A stretch of 8,507 bases of DNA from Oxalobacteraceae bacterium (GTDB lineage: Bacteria > Pseudomonadota > Gammaproteobacteria > Burkholderiales > Burkholderiaceae_D). This document shows, in pieces, positions 1 to 6,209 of the stretch. Position 1 is the first letter of the stretch. Each line of letters opens with the position of its first letter. The stretch covers positions 1-8,507 of the forward strand of contig CANFGA010000107.1 of the NCBI GenBank assembly GCA_947446335.1. The letters are read 5' to 3'. A program made the position numbers and the translations under genes. The notes under the pieces are model-generated. The model saw only the letters and a program-made list of their open reading frames with translations. It did not search any database and was not told the DNA's origin.

Positions 1-26
1 GGAGAAGGGGAAATGCCAGGAATCAG

Positions 27-73
27 GGGCCAGCTTCGATTGAACGAGATCCATGTTCAATCGAAGCTGGCCC
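27..73. repeat. 19-bp perfect inverted repeat just downstream of ruvB
   Basis: Positions 27-45 (GGGCCAGCTTCGATTGAAC) are exactly complementary to 55-73, with a 9-nt loop at 46-54. The stem starts 14 nt after the ruvB stop codon, the usual place for a transcription terminator at the end of the ruvCAB run. However, neither strand carries a clear T-tract after the stem: the minus strand continues CTGATTCCTGG and the plus strand TTGGTGTATC. It may be a poor or bidirectional terminator, or an intergenic palindromic (REP-like) element. The flank reading aatcaggggccag on the plus strand recalls, from memory, palindromic repeats linked to REP-associated tyrosine transposases. The palindrome itself is certain; its role is inferred. 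Confidence 0.75.
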
Positions 74-87
74 TTGGTGTATCAACT

Positions 88-1143
88 TCACTCGCCCCAC
101 GACTCCCCGTTCGGTCCGACGCGCGGCGCTGCGACGCCGAAATGCAGGTAAGCGGCCGGCGTGGCGACGCGTCCGCGCGGGGTGCGCTGCAAGTAACCTT
201 GCTGGATCAGATACGGCTCCAGCACGTCTTCGATGGTGTCGGCTTCTTCGCCGATCGCCGCCGCCAGGTTGCCCACGCCGACCGGGCCGCCGCCGAACTT
301 GAACAGCACCGCTTCCAGCAATTTCCTGTCCATCACGTCAAAACCGACCGAATCGACATCCAGCATCACCAAAGCAGCGTCCGCCATCGCCTTAGTGATG
401 TCGCCATTGCCCTTCACCTCGGCATAGTCGCGCACGCGGCGCAGCAGGCGGTTGGCGATGCGCGGAGTGCCGCGCGCGCGCTGAGCGATTTCGCGCGCGC
501 CATCGGGCTCGATCGGGGCCTTCAGCAGCGCGGCGCTGCGCGTGACGATACGCGTCAATTCCTCGGTATTGTAGAATTCGAGCCGAGCGACGATACCGAA
601 GCGGTCGCGCAACGGATTGGTCAGCATGCCGGCGCGGGTGGTGGCGCCGACCAGCGTGAATGGCTGCAAGTCGAGCTTGACCGAGCGCGCCGCCGGCCCT
701 TCGCCGATCATGATGTCGATCTGGTAGTCTTCCAGCGCCGGGTACAAAATTTCCTCGACCACTGGCGAGAGCCGGTGAATTTCATCGATGAAGAGAACGT
801 CGTTCGCTTCCAGATTGGTCAGGATCGCGGCCAGGTCGCCGGGGCGCTCCAGCACCGGGCCCGAGGTCTGGCGCAGATTGACACCCATCTCACGCGCGAT
901 GATGTGCGCCAGCGTGGTCTTGCCCAGGCCCGGCGGACCGAACAACAAGGTATGGTCGAGCGCTTCGTTGCGCTGGCGCGCGGCGGTGATGAAGATTTCG
1001 AGCTGGGCCCGGATCTTCTCTTGCCCGACATATTCATCGAGTTGCTTGGGCCGCAGCGCGCGCTCGATCGCCTCTTCGTTGTGCGAGGCCGGGGTCGCGG
1101 CAATGATGCGCTGTTCGGTGAACTGATCGGTCTGGATGCTCAT
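88..1143 (-). CDS. ruvB: Holliday junction branch migration ATPase RuvB
   Basis: This is the hexameric AAA+ motor that, with RuvA, drives branch migration of Holliday junctions in recombinational repair. The 351-residue protein is full length for the family. It shows Walker A GPPGLGKT at residues 69-76, Walker B with the acidic DEIH at 117-123, sensor 1 GATTR at 166-170, and an arginine-finger region LRDRFG around 178-183. The C-terminal winged-helix part contains FKFGGGPVGV near 281-290 and ends in RTPRGR-type sequence near 320-325. The start is an ATG at 1143 with a GGA about 8 nt upstream. It is the last gene of the run, 26 nt after ruvA, and a 19-bp inverted repeat follows its stop. Nothing is missing; it looks functional. 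Confidence 0.98.
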   Translation of the reverse strand: MSIQTDQFTEQRIIAATPASHNEEAIERALRPKQLDEYVGQEKIRAQLEIFITAARQRNEALDHTLLFGPPGLGKTTLAHIIAREMGVNLRQTSGPVLERPGDLAAILTNLEANDVLFIDEIHRLSPVVEEILYPALEDYQIDIMIGEGPAARSVKLDLQPFTLVGATTRAGMLTNPLRDRFGIVARLEFYNTEELTRIVTRSAALLKAPIEPDGAREIAQRARGTPRIANRLLRRVRDYAEVKGNGDITKAMADAALVMLDVDSVGFDVMDRKLLEAVLFKFGGGPVGVGNLAAAIGEEADTIEDVLEPYLIQQGYLQRTPRGRVATPAAYLHFGVAAPRVGPNGESWGE

Positions 1144-1169
1144 GGTTTATCCGGGCTTGTGTAGATGAA

Positions 1170-1748
1170 TTATCCTTTGGACAGCGCCTTCAGCGCCAGC
1201 TTGATGCCGTCCGACACGCCGCTGGTGACCGGCACGCTTTTGAGCGCCAGCAGCGCTTCCTTGTCCGAATATCCGAGCGCCAGCAAGGCATTCAGGATAT
1301 CCGATTGCGCGTCCGGCAGCGCATGCGCACCACCGGCGCCGATATCTGCACCGAGTTTACCCTTCAATTCCAGCAACAGGCGCTCGGCCGTTTTCTTGCC
1401 GATACCGGGCACCTTGACCAGGCGACCGGATTCCTGCAGCGTGATCGCCTGCGCCAGATCGGCGATCGTCATCCCCGACAGGATCGCCAGCGCCATCCGT
1501 GCACCGACGCCGGTGATCTTGATCAATTGGCGAAACACGGCGCGCTCTTCGGCATGGCCGAAGCCGAACAACAGATGCGCATCTTCGCGGATCGCCTGAT
1601 GCGTAAACAGAACAACTTTTTCACCGACCTGGGGCAGATTGTAAAAGGTGCTCATCGGTACATCGACTTCATAGCCGACGCCCTGGCAATCGACCAGCAA
1701 TTGCGGTGGATTTTTTTCCAGCAAAATGCCGGAGAGACGACCTATCAT
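1170..1748 (-). CDS. ruvA: Holliday junction DNA-binding protein RuvA
   Basis: RuvA is the tetrameric four-way-junction binder that loads RuvB and holds the junction in a square-planar form. The N-terminus MIGRLSG is the family signature. The acidic pin is visible as E55-D56, the same numbers as in E. coli. Two helix-hairpin-helix motifs lie at about residues 75-90 (ITGVGARMAL) and 110-128 (VPGIGKKTAERL). A C-terminal RuvB-binding domain covers about 146-192. I chose ATG 1748 (192 residues) over an in-frame TTG at 1757 because an AAGG lies 9 nt before the ATG but directly abuts the TTG. The gene is 42 nt after ruvC and 26 nt before ruvB. Confidence 0.97.
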   Translation of the reverse strand: MIGRLSGILLEKNPPQLLVDCQGVGYEVDVPMSTFYNLPQVGEKVVLFTHQAIREDAHLLFGFGHAEERAVFRQLIKITGVGARMALAILSGMTIADLAQAITLQESGRLVKVPGIGKKTAERLLLELKGKLGADIGAGGAHALPDAQSDILNALLALGYSDKEALLALKSVPVTSGVSDGIKLALKALSKG

Positions 1749-1790
1749 CTTGTGCAACCTTATTAAATCAATGTGAAAGGATTGTTCAGT

Positions 1791-2330
1791 CTAACCGACC
1801 AGGCGCCCACGCTTCATGCGCAGCCCCCTCAAGCCAGGCGCCAGCGCACCGAGCAGCGCCAGCGCATCATGGCTGTTGGCGTGACAGATAGCCACGCCCA
1901 AGGCATCGGCCGCGTCGCTGCCAGGCAAACCGGGCAACAGCAGCAAGCGCGACACCATGTCCTGGACCTGTTCCTTGGCTGCCTTGCCGTGACCGACGAC
2001 CGCCTGCTTCACTTGCAGCGCCGTGTATTCGGCCACCGCCAAGTCAGCCCCGACCAGCGCGCAGATCGCCGCGCCGCGGGCCTGGCCCAGCAACAGCGTC
2101 GATTGCGGATTGACGTTGACGAACACCTTTTCGATCGCCGCGCAATCGGGCCGGTAAGTGCCGACGATCTCGGTGATCCCTTGCAAAATCACCTTCAGGC
2201 GCGCCGGCAGATCGGACTCAGTCACGGTCTTGATCGTGCCGGACGCGATGTAGCGCAGCTTGTTGCCTTGCTTGTCGATGACGCCAAAGCCGGTCGTGCG
2301 CAAACCTGGATCGATGCCGAGGATGATCAT
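1791..2330 (-). CDS. ruvC: Crossover junction endodeoxyribonuclease RuvC
   Basis: RuvC is the dimeric resolvase that nicks Holliday junctions symmetrically and works with RuvAB. The 179-residue protein begins MIILGIDPG and keeps the four catalytic acids: D7, E67 (AAIEKVF), D139 and D142 (SDAADALG). They match E. coli D7/E66/D138/D141 with one inserted residue. Lysines K108 and K119 fit the known DNA-contact lysines with the same shift. The ATG at 2330 has no clear Shine-Dalgarno sequence. Instead a 10-bp perfect hairpin occupies the region where the ribosome should bind, and a short upstream reading frame ends in an ATGA overlap with the start codon. The gene lies 57 nt after purH and 42 nt before ruvA. 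Confidence 0.97.
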   Translation of the reverse strand: MIILGIDPGLRTTGFGVIDKQGNKLRYIASGTIKTVTESDLPARLKVILQGITEIVGTYRPDCAAIEKVFVNVNPQSTLLLGQARGAAICALVGADLAVAEYTALQVKQAVVGHGKAAKEQVQDMVSRLLLLPGLPGSDAADALGVAICHANSHDALALLGALAPGLRGLRMKRGRLVG

Positions 2331-2331
2331 G

Positions 2332-2359
2332 GCGCTGATGCCATCAAAAGCATCAGCGC
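2332..2359 (-). promoter_or_regulatory. Hairpin covering the ruvC ribosome-binding region
   Basis: In the minus-strand transcript GCGCTGATGC and GCATCAGCGC are perfectly complementary (2350-2359 against 2332-2341), with an 8-nt loop TTTTGATG. The stem ends one base before the ruvC ATG, so it covers the whole ribosome-binding region. There is no T-run after the stem, so it does not look like an intrinsic terminator for purH. A translational control hairpin or an mRNA processing/stability element is more plausible. The structure is read directly; the role is inference. Confidence 0.5.
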
Positions 2360-2387
2360 GATCACCCGCAGCAACGCAACAAGTTGA

Positions 2388-3974
2388 TCAATGACGGAAA
2401 TGGCGGGTACCGGTGTAGAGCATGACGACGCCGCGCTCGTTGGCCGCAGCTATCACTTCCTGGTCGCGCATCGAACCGCCCGGCTGGATCACGCAATTGG
2501 CGCCGGCATCGATGACAACGTCGAGGCCATCGCGAAACGGGAAGAATGCATCGGACGCAACGACGGAGCCGACCAGCGACAGGCCGGCGTTCTGGGCCTT
2601 GATCGAGGCGATGCGGGCCGAGTCGACGCGGCTCATCTGGCCGGCGCCCACGCCGAGCGTCATGTTGTTGCCGCAAAAGACGATCGCGTTCGACTTGACG
2701 AACTTGGCGACGCGCCAGGCGAACATCAGGTCATTCAATTGCTGCGGTGTCGGTTGCAGCTTGGTCACCACTTTCAGGTCGCCGATGTGGACATTCTTGG
2801 CATCAGGCGATTGCACCAGCAAGCCGCCGCCGACGCGTTTCATGTCCATCTTGTTGGCGCCATTGCCGAGCGCGATTTCGAGCATGCGCACATTCTGTTT
2901 CGAGGCCAGCACCTGGCGCGCCTCACTTGAAAACGATGGCGCGATCAGCACTTCGACGAACAGCTTGGCGATCTCAACGGCCGTTTTGCCATCGAGTTCG
3001 GTGTTGAAGGCGATGATGCCGCCAAAGGCCGAAGTCGGATCGGTTTGCAGCGCGCGGCTGTACGCGTCGAACGCATCGACACCCAGCGCCACGCCACAAG
3101 GATTGGCATGCTTGACGATGACACAGGCGGCGCCTTGGCCAAGTTCGCCCAGACTCTTCACGCATTCCCATGCGGCATCGGCATCGCCGACATTGTTGTA
3201 CGACAGTTCCTTGCCCTGCAACTGGCGGTAGTTGCCCAGCGCGCCATCGGTGGCGTGCAGATCGCGGTAAAACGCCGCGCTCTGGTGCGGGTTTTCGCCG
3301 TAGCGCATGTCTTGCACTTTTTCAAAAGCGAGGTTCAGCGTTTGCGGATAGGCGTTGCGCGTAGCGTGCGCCTTGTCCGCGCCCAGGCTGGTCAGGTAAT
3401 TGGTGATCGCACCGTCGTACTGCGCGGTGTGCGCGAACACTTTCTTGGCCAGCATGAACTTGGTGTCATAGCTGACGCTGCCGGCGCTGCCATTGGCCGC
3501 CTTCATTTCAGCGAGCACCACGCCATAGTCGAGCGGATCGCAAATCACCACGACATCCTTGTGGTTCTTGGCCGCCGAACGCAGCATGGTCGGGCCGCCG
3601 ATGTCGATGTTTTCGATCGCCTCTTCGAGCGTACAGCTGTCTTTCGCCACCGTCGCCTCGAACGGGTACAGGTTCACCACCACCATGTCGATGGTCGGCA
3701 TGTCGTGTTCAACGAGTTTCGCCATATGCTCGGGAAAATCGCGCCGCGCCAGTATGCCGCCGTGTACTTTCGGATGCAGCGTCTTGACGCGGCCGTCGAG
3801 CATTTCTGGAAAACCGGTGTAATCGGCCACTTCGGTGACCGGCACGCCGTTATCGGCCAGCAATTTTGCGGTACCGCCGGTCGACAACAGATTGACGCCG
3901 AGCGCGGACAGCGCGCGGGCAAAGTCGAGGACGCCGGTTTTATCGGATACGGAGAGAAGAGCTTGTTTGATCAT
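2388..3974 (-). CDS. purH: Bifunctional AICAR formyltransferase / IMP cyclohydrolase PurH
   Basis: PurH catalyses the last two steps of de novo purine synthesis: formylation of AICAR with 10-formyl-THF, then ring closure to IMP. The 528-residue protein matches the usual length of about 520-530. The N-terminal MGS-like cyclohydrolase domain covers about residues 1-200, with SVSDKTG at 9-14 and KTLHPKVHGG at 64-73. The transformylase part contains RYGENPHQ (224-231), the catalytic Lys-His in KHANPCG (288-294), SDAFFPFRDG (474-483) and QPGGSMRDQE (497-506), and ends GTRHFRH. I chose ATG 3974 because MIKQALLSVSDKTG is the family N-terminus; an in-frame TTG at 4019 would add 15 unconserved residues. 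No good Shine-Dalgarno sequence is visible. The gene follows fis by 84 nt and precedes ruvC by 57 nt. Confidence 0.97.
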   Translation of the reverse strand: MIKQALLSVSDKTGVLDFARALSALGVNLLSTGGTAKLLADNGVPVTEVADYTGFPEMLDGRVKTLHPKVHGGILARRDFPEHMAKLVEHDMPTIDMVVVNLYPFEATVAKDSCTLEEAIENIDIGGPTMLRSAAKNHKDVVVICDPLDYGVVLAEMKAANGSAGSVSYDTKFMLAKKVFAHTAQYDGAITNYLTSLGADKAHATRNAYPQTLNLAFEKVQDMRYGENPHQSAAFYRDLHATDGALGNYRQLQGKELSYNNVGDADAAWECVKSLGELGQGAACVIVKHANPCGVALGVDAFDAYSRALQTDPTSAFGGIIAFNTELDGKTAVEIAKLFVEVLIAPSFSSEARQVLASKQNVRMLEIALGNGANKMDMKRVGGGLLVQSPDAKNVHIGDLKVVTKLQPTPQQLNDLMFAWRVAKFVKSNAIVFCGNNMTLGVGAGQMSRVDSARIASIKAQNAGLSLVGSVVASDAFFPFRDGLDVVIDAGANCVIQPGGSMRDQEVIAAANERGVVMLYTGTRHFRH

Positions 3975-4024
3975 GGCGATGGCTAGGTGGTTAGTATTCT
4001 GAACGGAAGGTGGAACCAAGTATT

Positions 4025-4051
4025 GCTTCTACAAGACGGCTCTGCAAGACG
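4025..4051. repeat. Short tandem direct repeat between fis and purH
   Basis: Two adjacent near-identical units lie in the 84-nt fis-purH spacer: gcttctacaagacg at 4025-4038 and gctctgcaagacg at 4039-4051 on the plus strand. They differ by one substitution and one indel. Only the 7-base block caagacg is wholly identical, so this could be a small duplication or chance. No regulator is assigned. Confidence 0.35.
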
Positions 4052-4058
4052 AACAACC

Positions 4059-4292
4059 TCACAGTAAGCCATGCTCCTGCAATTTCTTGCGCAAGGTATT
4101 GCGATTGATGCCGAGCATCTGCGCTGCATGCGACTGGTTGCCGTCGGCGCGCAACATCACTACTTCCAGTATCGGTTTTTCGACGGTCAACAAGACCATG
4201 TCATAGATGTTCGATGGCTGCTGTTCGCCCAAGTCATCGAAGTAATCTTCGAGGCTTTTCTGTACGACTTCCTGTATGCTTTCTTTACTCAT
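4059..4292 (-). CDS. fis: Fis-family nucleoid-associated DNA-binding protein
   Basis: Fis is a small homodimeric DNA-bending protein that acts on rRNA promoters, recombination and replication. The 77-residue product starts MSKESIQEVV. It has an N-terminal dimerisation region with NIYDMVLLTVEKPILEVV (28-45) and a C-terminal helix-turn-helix NQSHAAQMLGINRNTLRKKL at about 52-71. I chose ATG 4292 because the family is about 77 residues in Burkholderiales and a GAG sits 7 nt upstream. In-frame ATGs at 4304, 4328 and 4337 exist. The one at 4304 has GTGGA immediately against it, and the other two fall in or beside a short palindrome. The gene is 107 nt after dusB, the classic dusB-fis pairing. HTH homology to NtrC-type C-termini is expected, but no other domain is present. 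Confidence 0.93.
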   Translation of the reverse strand: MSKESIQEVVQKSLEDYFDDLGEQQPSNIYDMVLLTVEKPILEVVMLRADGNQSHAAQMLGINRNTLRKKLQEHGLL

Positions 4293-4321
4293 TTTACGAC
4301 TCATTCCACTGATTGGGTGCG

Positions 4322-4337
4322 ATGGCATTGTTGCCAT
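4322..4337. repeat. 16-bp palindrome in the dusB-fis spacer
   Basis: ATGGCA (4322-4327) and TGCCAT (4332-4337) form a perfect 6-bp inverted repeat around TTGT, 29 nt upstream of the chosen fis start. In RNA it would form a small 4-nt-loop hairpin; in DNA it could be an operator. It contains one of the unused upstream in-frame ATGs (4337) and abuts another (4328). The function is unknown. Confidence 0.4.
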
Positions 4338-4399
4338 TTCACAATAACATGGGCTTGGCGCTGACCCTTGGGACTATTTTCAAGTCTGGCTGCGCCCGC

Positions 4400-5416
4400 T
4401 CATGCAGCCATCGCCTGGTCGGCGAGGCGGTATTGTAACCGCTCGCCAAAACTCCATTGGGACTCAAAAAATTGATCGACGGCAACAAGTTGCGCATCGG
4501 TCGATTCGAGCAAATTCATTTTCTGGCGAAATGATTCGCCGCCGGCCAAGTCGCGCACATACCATCCGATATGCTTGCGCGCCGTGCGCACGCCGAGAAA
4601 TTCGCCATAGAATGCGTAATGGGCGCGCAAATGCTCACCCATCAGCAGCCGTACTTCATCGACCAGCGGCGCAGGCAACAGGGTGCCGGTGCGCAGGAAA
4701 TGATCGATTTCGCGGCAAATCCATGGCCGGCCCTGTGCCGCGCGGCCGATCATCACCGCATCGGCGCCGGTCATGTCCAGCACCTGGCGCGCTTTTTGTG
4801 GCGTCGTGATATCGCCATTGGCCACCACCGGTATGCCGACCTCGGCCTTGACGGCGGCGATGGTGTCGTACTCGGCGTCACCGCTGTAGCCGTCGCTGCG
4901 AGTGCGCCCGTGCAACGTCAGCATCGCGATGCCGGCTTGCTCGGCGATGCGGGCGATGCGCAGCGCATTCTTGTTTTCGCGATTCCAGCCGGTGCGAAAT
5001 TTCAGCGTCACCGGCACGTCGACCGCATTCACCACCGCATGCAGGATTTTCTCGACCAGGCTTTCGTTTTGCAGCAGCGCCGAACCGCACCAACTGTTGC
5101 ACACTTTCTTGACCGGACAACCCATGTTGATGTCGATGATCTGGGCGCCGCGCCCGACATTGTAGCGCGCACAATCAGCCAGATCCTGCGGATCGGCGCC
5201 CGCGATCTGCACCGCCTTGGGCTCCATTTCGCCTTCATGGTCGAGCCGGCGCGTGCTTTTTTCAGTGGCCCACAGGCGCGGATTCGACGCCGCCATTTCC
5301 GACACCGCATAGCCGGCGCCAAGCTGCTTGCACAACTGACGAAAAGGCCGATCGGTCACACCAGCCATCGGGGCGACGAAAACATTGTTACGCAAAAGGT
5401 AGGGGCCGATCTGCAC
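4400..5416 (-). CDS. dusB: tRNA-dihydrouridine synthase DusB
   Basis: DusB is a flavin (FMN) enzyme that reduces uridine to dihydrouridine in the D-loop of tRNAs using NAD(P)H. From GTG 5416 the protein is 338 residues, and its start aligns with E. coli MRIGQYQLRN. Visible are the FMN-barrel opening APMAGVTDRPFR (15-26), the catalytic cysteine in INMGCPVKKV (C100), LKFRTGW (138-144), the substrate/FMN loop HGRTR (169-173), ANGDI (199-203) and IGRAAQGRPW (223-232). The GTG has a GAGG 8 nt upstream. The open frame continues to a TTG at 5536, but those 40 residues look like leader. Extra cysteines C106 and C110 lie close to C100. The gene is 107 nt before fis, and the 135-nt upstream spacer probably holds the promoter. 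Confidence 0.96.
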   Translation of the reverse strand: MQIGPYLLRNNVFVAPMAGVTDRPFRQLCKQLGAGYAVSEMAASNPRLWATEKSTRRLDHEGEMEPKAVQIAGADPQDLADCARYNVGRGAQIIDINMGCPVKKVCNSWCGSALLQNESLVEKILHAVVNAVDVPVTLKFRTGWNRENKNALRIARIAEQAGIAMLTLHGRTRSDGYSGDAEYDTIAAVKAEVGIPVVANGDITTPQKARQVLDMTGADAVMIGRAAQGRPWICREIDHFLRTGTLLPAPLVDEVRLLMGEHLRAHYAFYGEFLGVRTARKHIGWYVRDLAGGESFRQKMNLLESTDAQLVAVDQFFESQWSFGERLQYRLADQAMAA

Positions 5417-5450
5417 GCGCTGAACCTCGATGGGATGAAGGGAACCTTCT

Positions 5451-5456
5451 ATTCTA
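5451..5456 (-). promoter_or_regulatory. Candidate -10 box (TAGAAT) for dusB-fis
   Basis: On the minus strand TAGAAT matches TATAAT at five of six positions and lies 34 nt upstream of the dusB GTG. An A/T-rich stretch lies further upstream (about 5470-5494). No convincing -35 was found at 16-18 nt: the best is TTATTA, three of six. Two TTGACA hexamers further upstream, near 5535-5550, have no -10 at the right distance. This is an inference from the largest spacer in the window. Confidence 0.3.
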
Positions 5457-5467
5457 ACCGAGGTTTT

Positions 5468-5482
5468 GCACAAATAATAAGC
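5468..5482. promoter_or_regulatory. Candidate Fis-binding site upstream of dusB
   Basis: The 15-mer GCACAAATAATAAGC has the required G and C at its ends and an A/T-rich centre. It agrees with GNTYAAWWWTTRANC at all specified positions except 3 and 10. It sits 12 nt upstream of the candidate -10 box. In E. coli Fis represses its own dusB-fis promoter, so autoregulation is plausible here. A/T-rich matches arise easily by chance. Confidence 0.3.
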
Positions 5483-5551
5483 ACTATTTATTGTTTGCAG
5501 TGCATTTGCTGCGCTCGTGGCTCGCGCCGATGTCAAAGTTTCATGTCAACG

Positions 5552-6196
5552 CTATGCCAGTTCGTCGATCGCCGCAGCCGCCAGATGGTTGATGTCGCCC
5601 CAGTCGAGCAGGGTCAATGTTTGGGCGGAAAAAGAAAACCGGTTGATGCTGGCATTCTTGATCTCGAAGTCGCGCGCGCTCGTCAATGCCATGCCGCGCG
5701 CCACCCGATGCGCGCATTCCAGCACACCGCCGTGGGCCACGATCGCGATCGTGCGGCCCGGATATTGTCCGGCCCAGTGCACTATCGCTTGCGTCGAACG
5801 GGTGAAAAACTGGCGAAAGCTCTCTCCCACGCGCTCGCCCGGCGGCATCAAGGCATCGATGTCGCGCGCCTGCCATGCTGCGTAGTGTTGCGGGTAGACT
5901 TTCGCGATCTGTGCATGCTGCAAGCCTTCGAAGCCGCCATAACAGCGTTCGCGCAACTGACTGTCGATGCGCAGTTCGATGCCATGATGGCCAGCCACCG
6001 CCTGCGCCGTCTGGCGCGCGCGCGACAAGTCGCTCGCAATCACTGCCGCCAGCGGCGCCTGGACCAGCGCGCGCCCGAGCGCATCGGCCTGGAGCAAACC
6101 GACATCATTCAAAGCGATGTCGGTGTGACCTTGCAGGCGGCGCGCGGCATTCCAATCTGTCTCGCCATGGCGGATCAGTAAAATCGTGGTAGTCAT
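5552..6196 (-). CDS. Histidine phosphatase family protein (phosphoglycerate-mutase fold)
   Basis: This is a 214-residue branch-1 histidine phosphatase. The phospho-accepting histidine is in LIRHGETDWN (R9, H10, G11). The other catalytic-pocket residues are R61 in SRARQTA, the acid E83 in LRERCYGGFEG and H155 in VAHGGV. This arrangement is typical of GpmB/CobC-like phosphatases rather than a true cofactor-dependent phosphoglycerate mutase, which is larger (about 230-250 residues). The substrate cannot be told from sequence. Start ATG 6196 has GAAGA about 10 nt upstream and is 13 nt after the PEBP-family gene, so the two are probably co-transcribed. A 135-nt spacer separates it from dusB. Related genes are often labelled gpmB in Burkholderiales; I leave the symbol blank. 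Confidence 0.92.
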   Translation of the reverse strand: MTTTILLIRHGETDWNAARRLQGHTDIALNDVGLLQADALGRALVQAPLAAVIASDLSRARQTAQAVAGHHGIELRIDSQLRERCYGGFEGLQHAQIAKVYPQHYAAWQARDIDALMPPGERVGESFRQFFTRSTQAIVHWAGQYPGRTIAIVAHGGVLECAHRVARGMALTSARDFEIKNASINRFSFSAQTLTLLDWGDINHLAAAAIDELA

Positions 6197-6209
6197 CGGG
6201 TCTGTTTCT

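Noticed and set aside
13..1164. A 383-codon plus-strand open frame antisense to ruvB
   Set aside because: It lies exactly opposite ruvB, which has all family motifs. The antisense protein is low-complexity Arg/Asp/Gln rich and shows no domain.
1749..1757. A TTG start for ruvA giving MHKMIGRL
   Set aside because: The Shine-Dalgarno AAGG would touch the TTG directly. The family starts at MIGRL, and ATG 1748 has ideal spacing.
3045..3986. A 313-codon plus-strand open frame antisense to purH
   Set aside because: It is an antisense shadow with no motif and ends near the purH start; purH is unambiguous.
5417..5536. A 40-residue N-terminal extension of DusB from a TTG
   Set aside because: There is no family similarity. 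GTG 5416 aligns with the known DusB start and has a well-placed GAGG.
5530..5551. Two TTGACA-like -35 hexamers in tandem on the minus strand
   Set aside because: No -10-like hexamer lies 16-18 nt downstream of either; the spacing lands in GC-rich sequence.
4571..6181. A 536-codon plus-strand open frame antisense to dusB and the phosphatase gene
   Set aside because: It is a codon-bias shadow of high-GC genes on the other strand. The composition is His/Arg/Ala rich, with no recognisable motif, and it crosses two real genes and their spacer.
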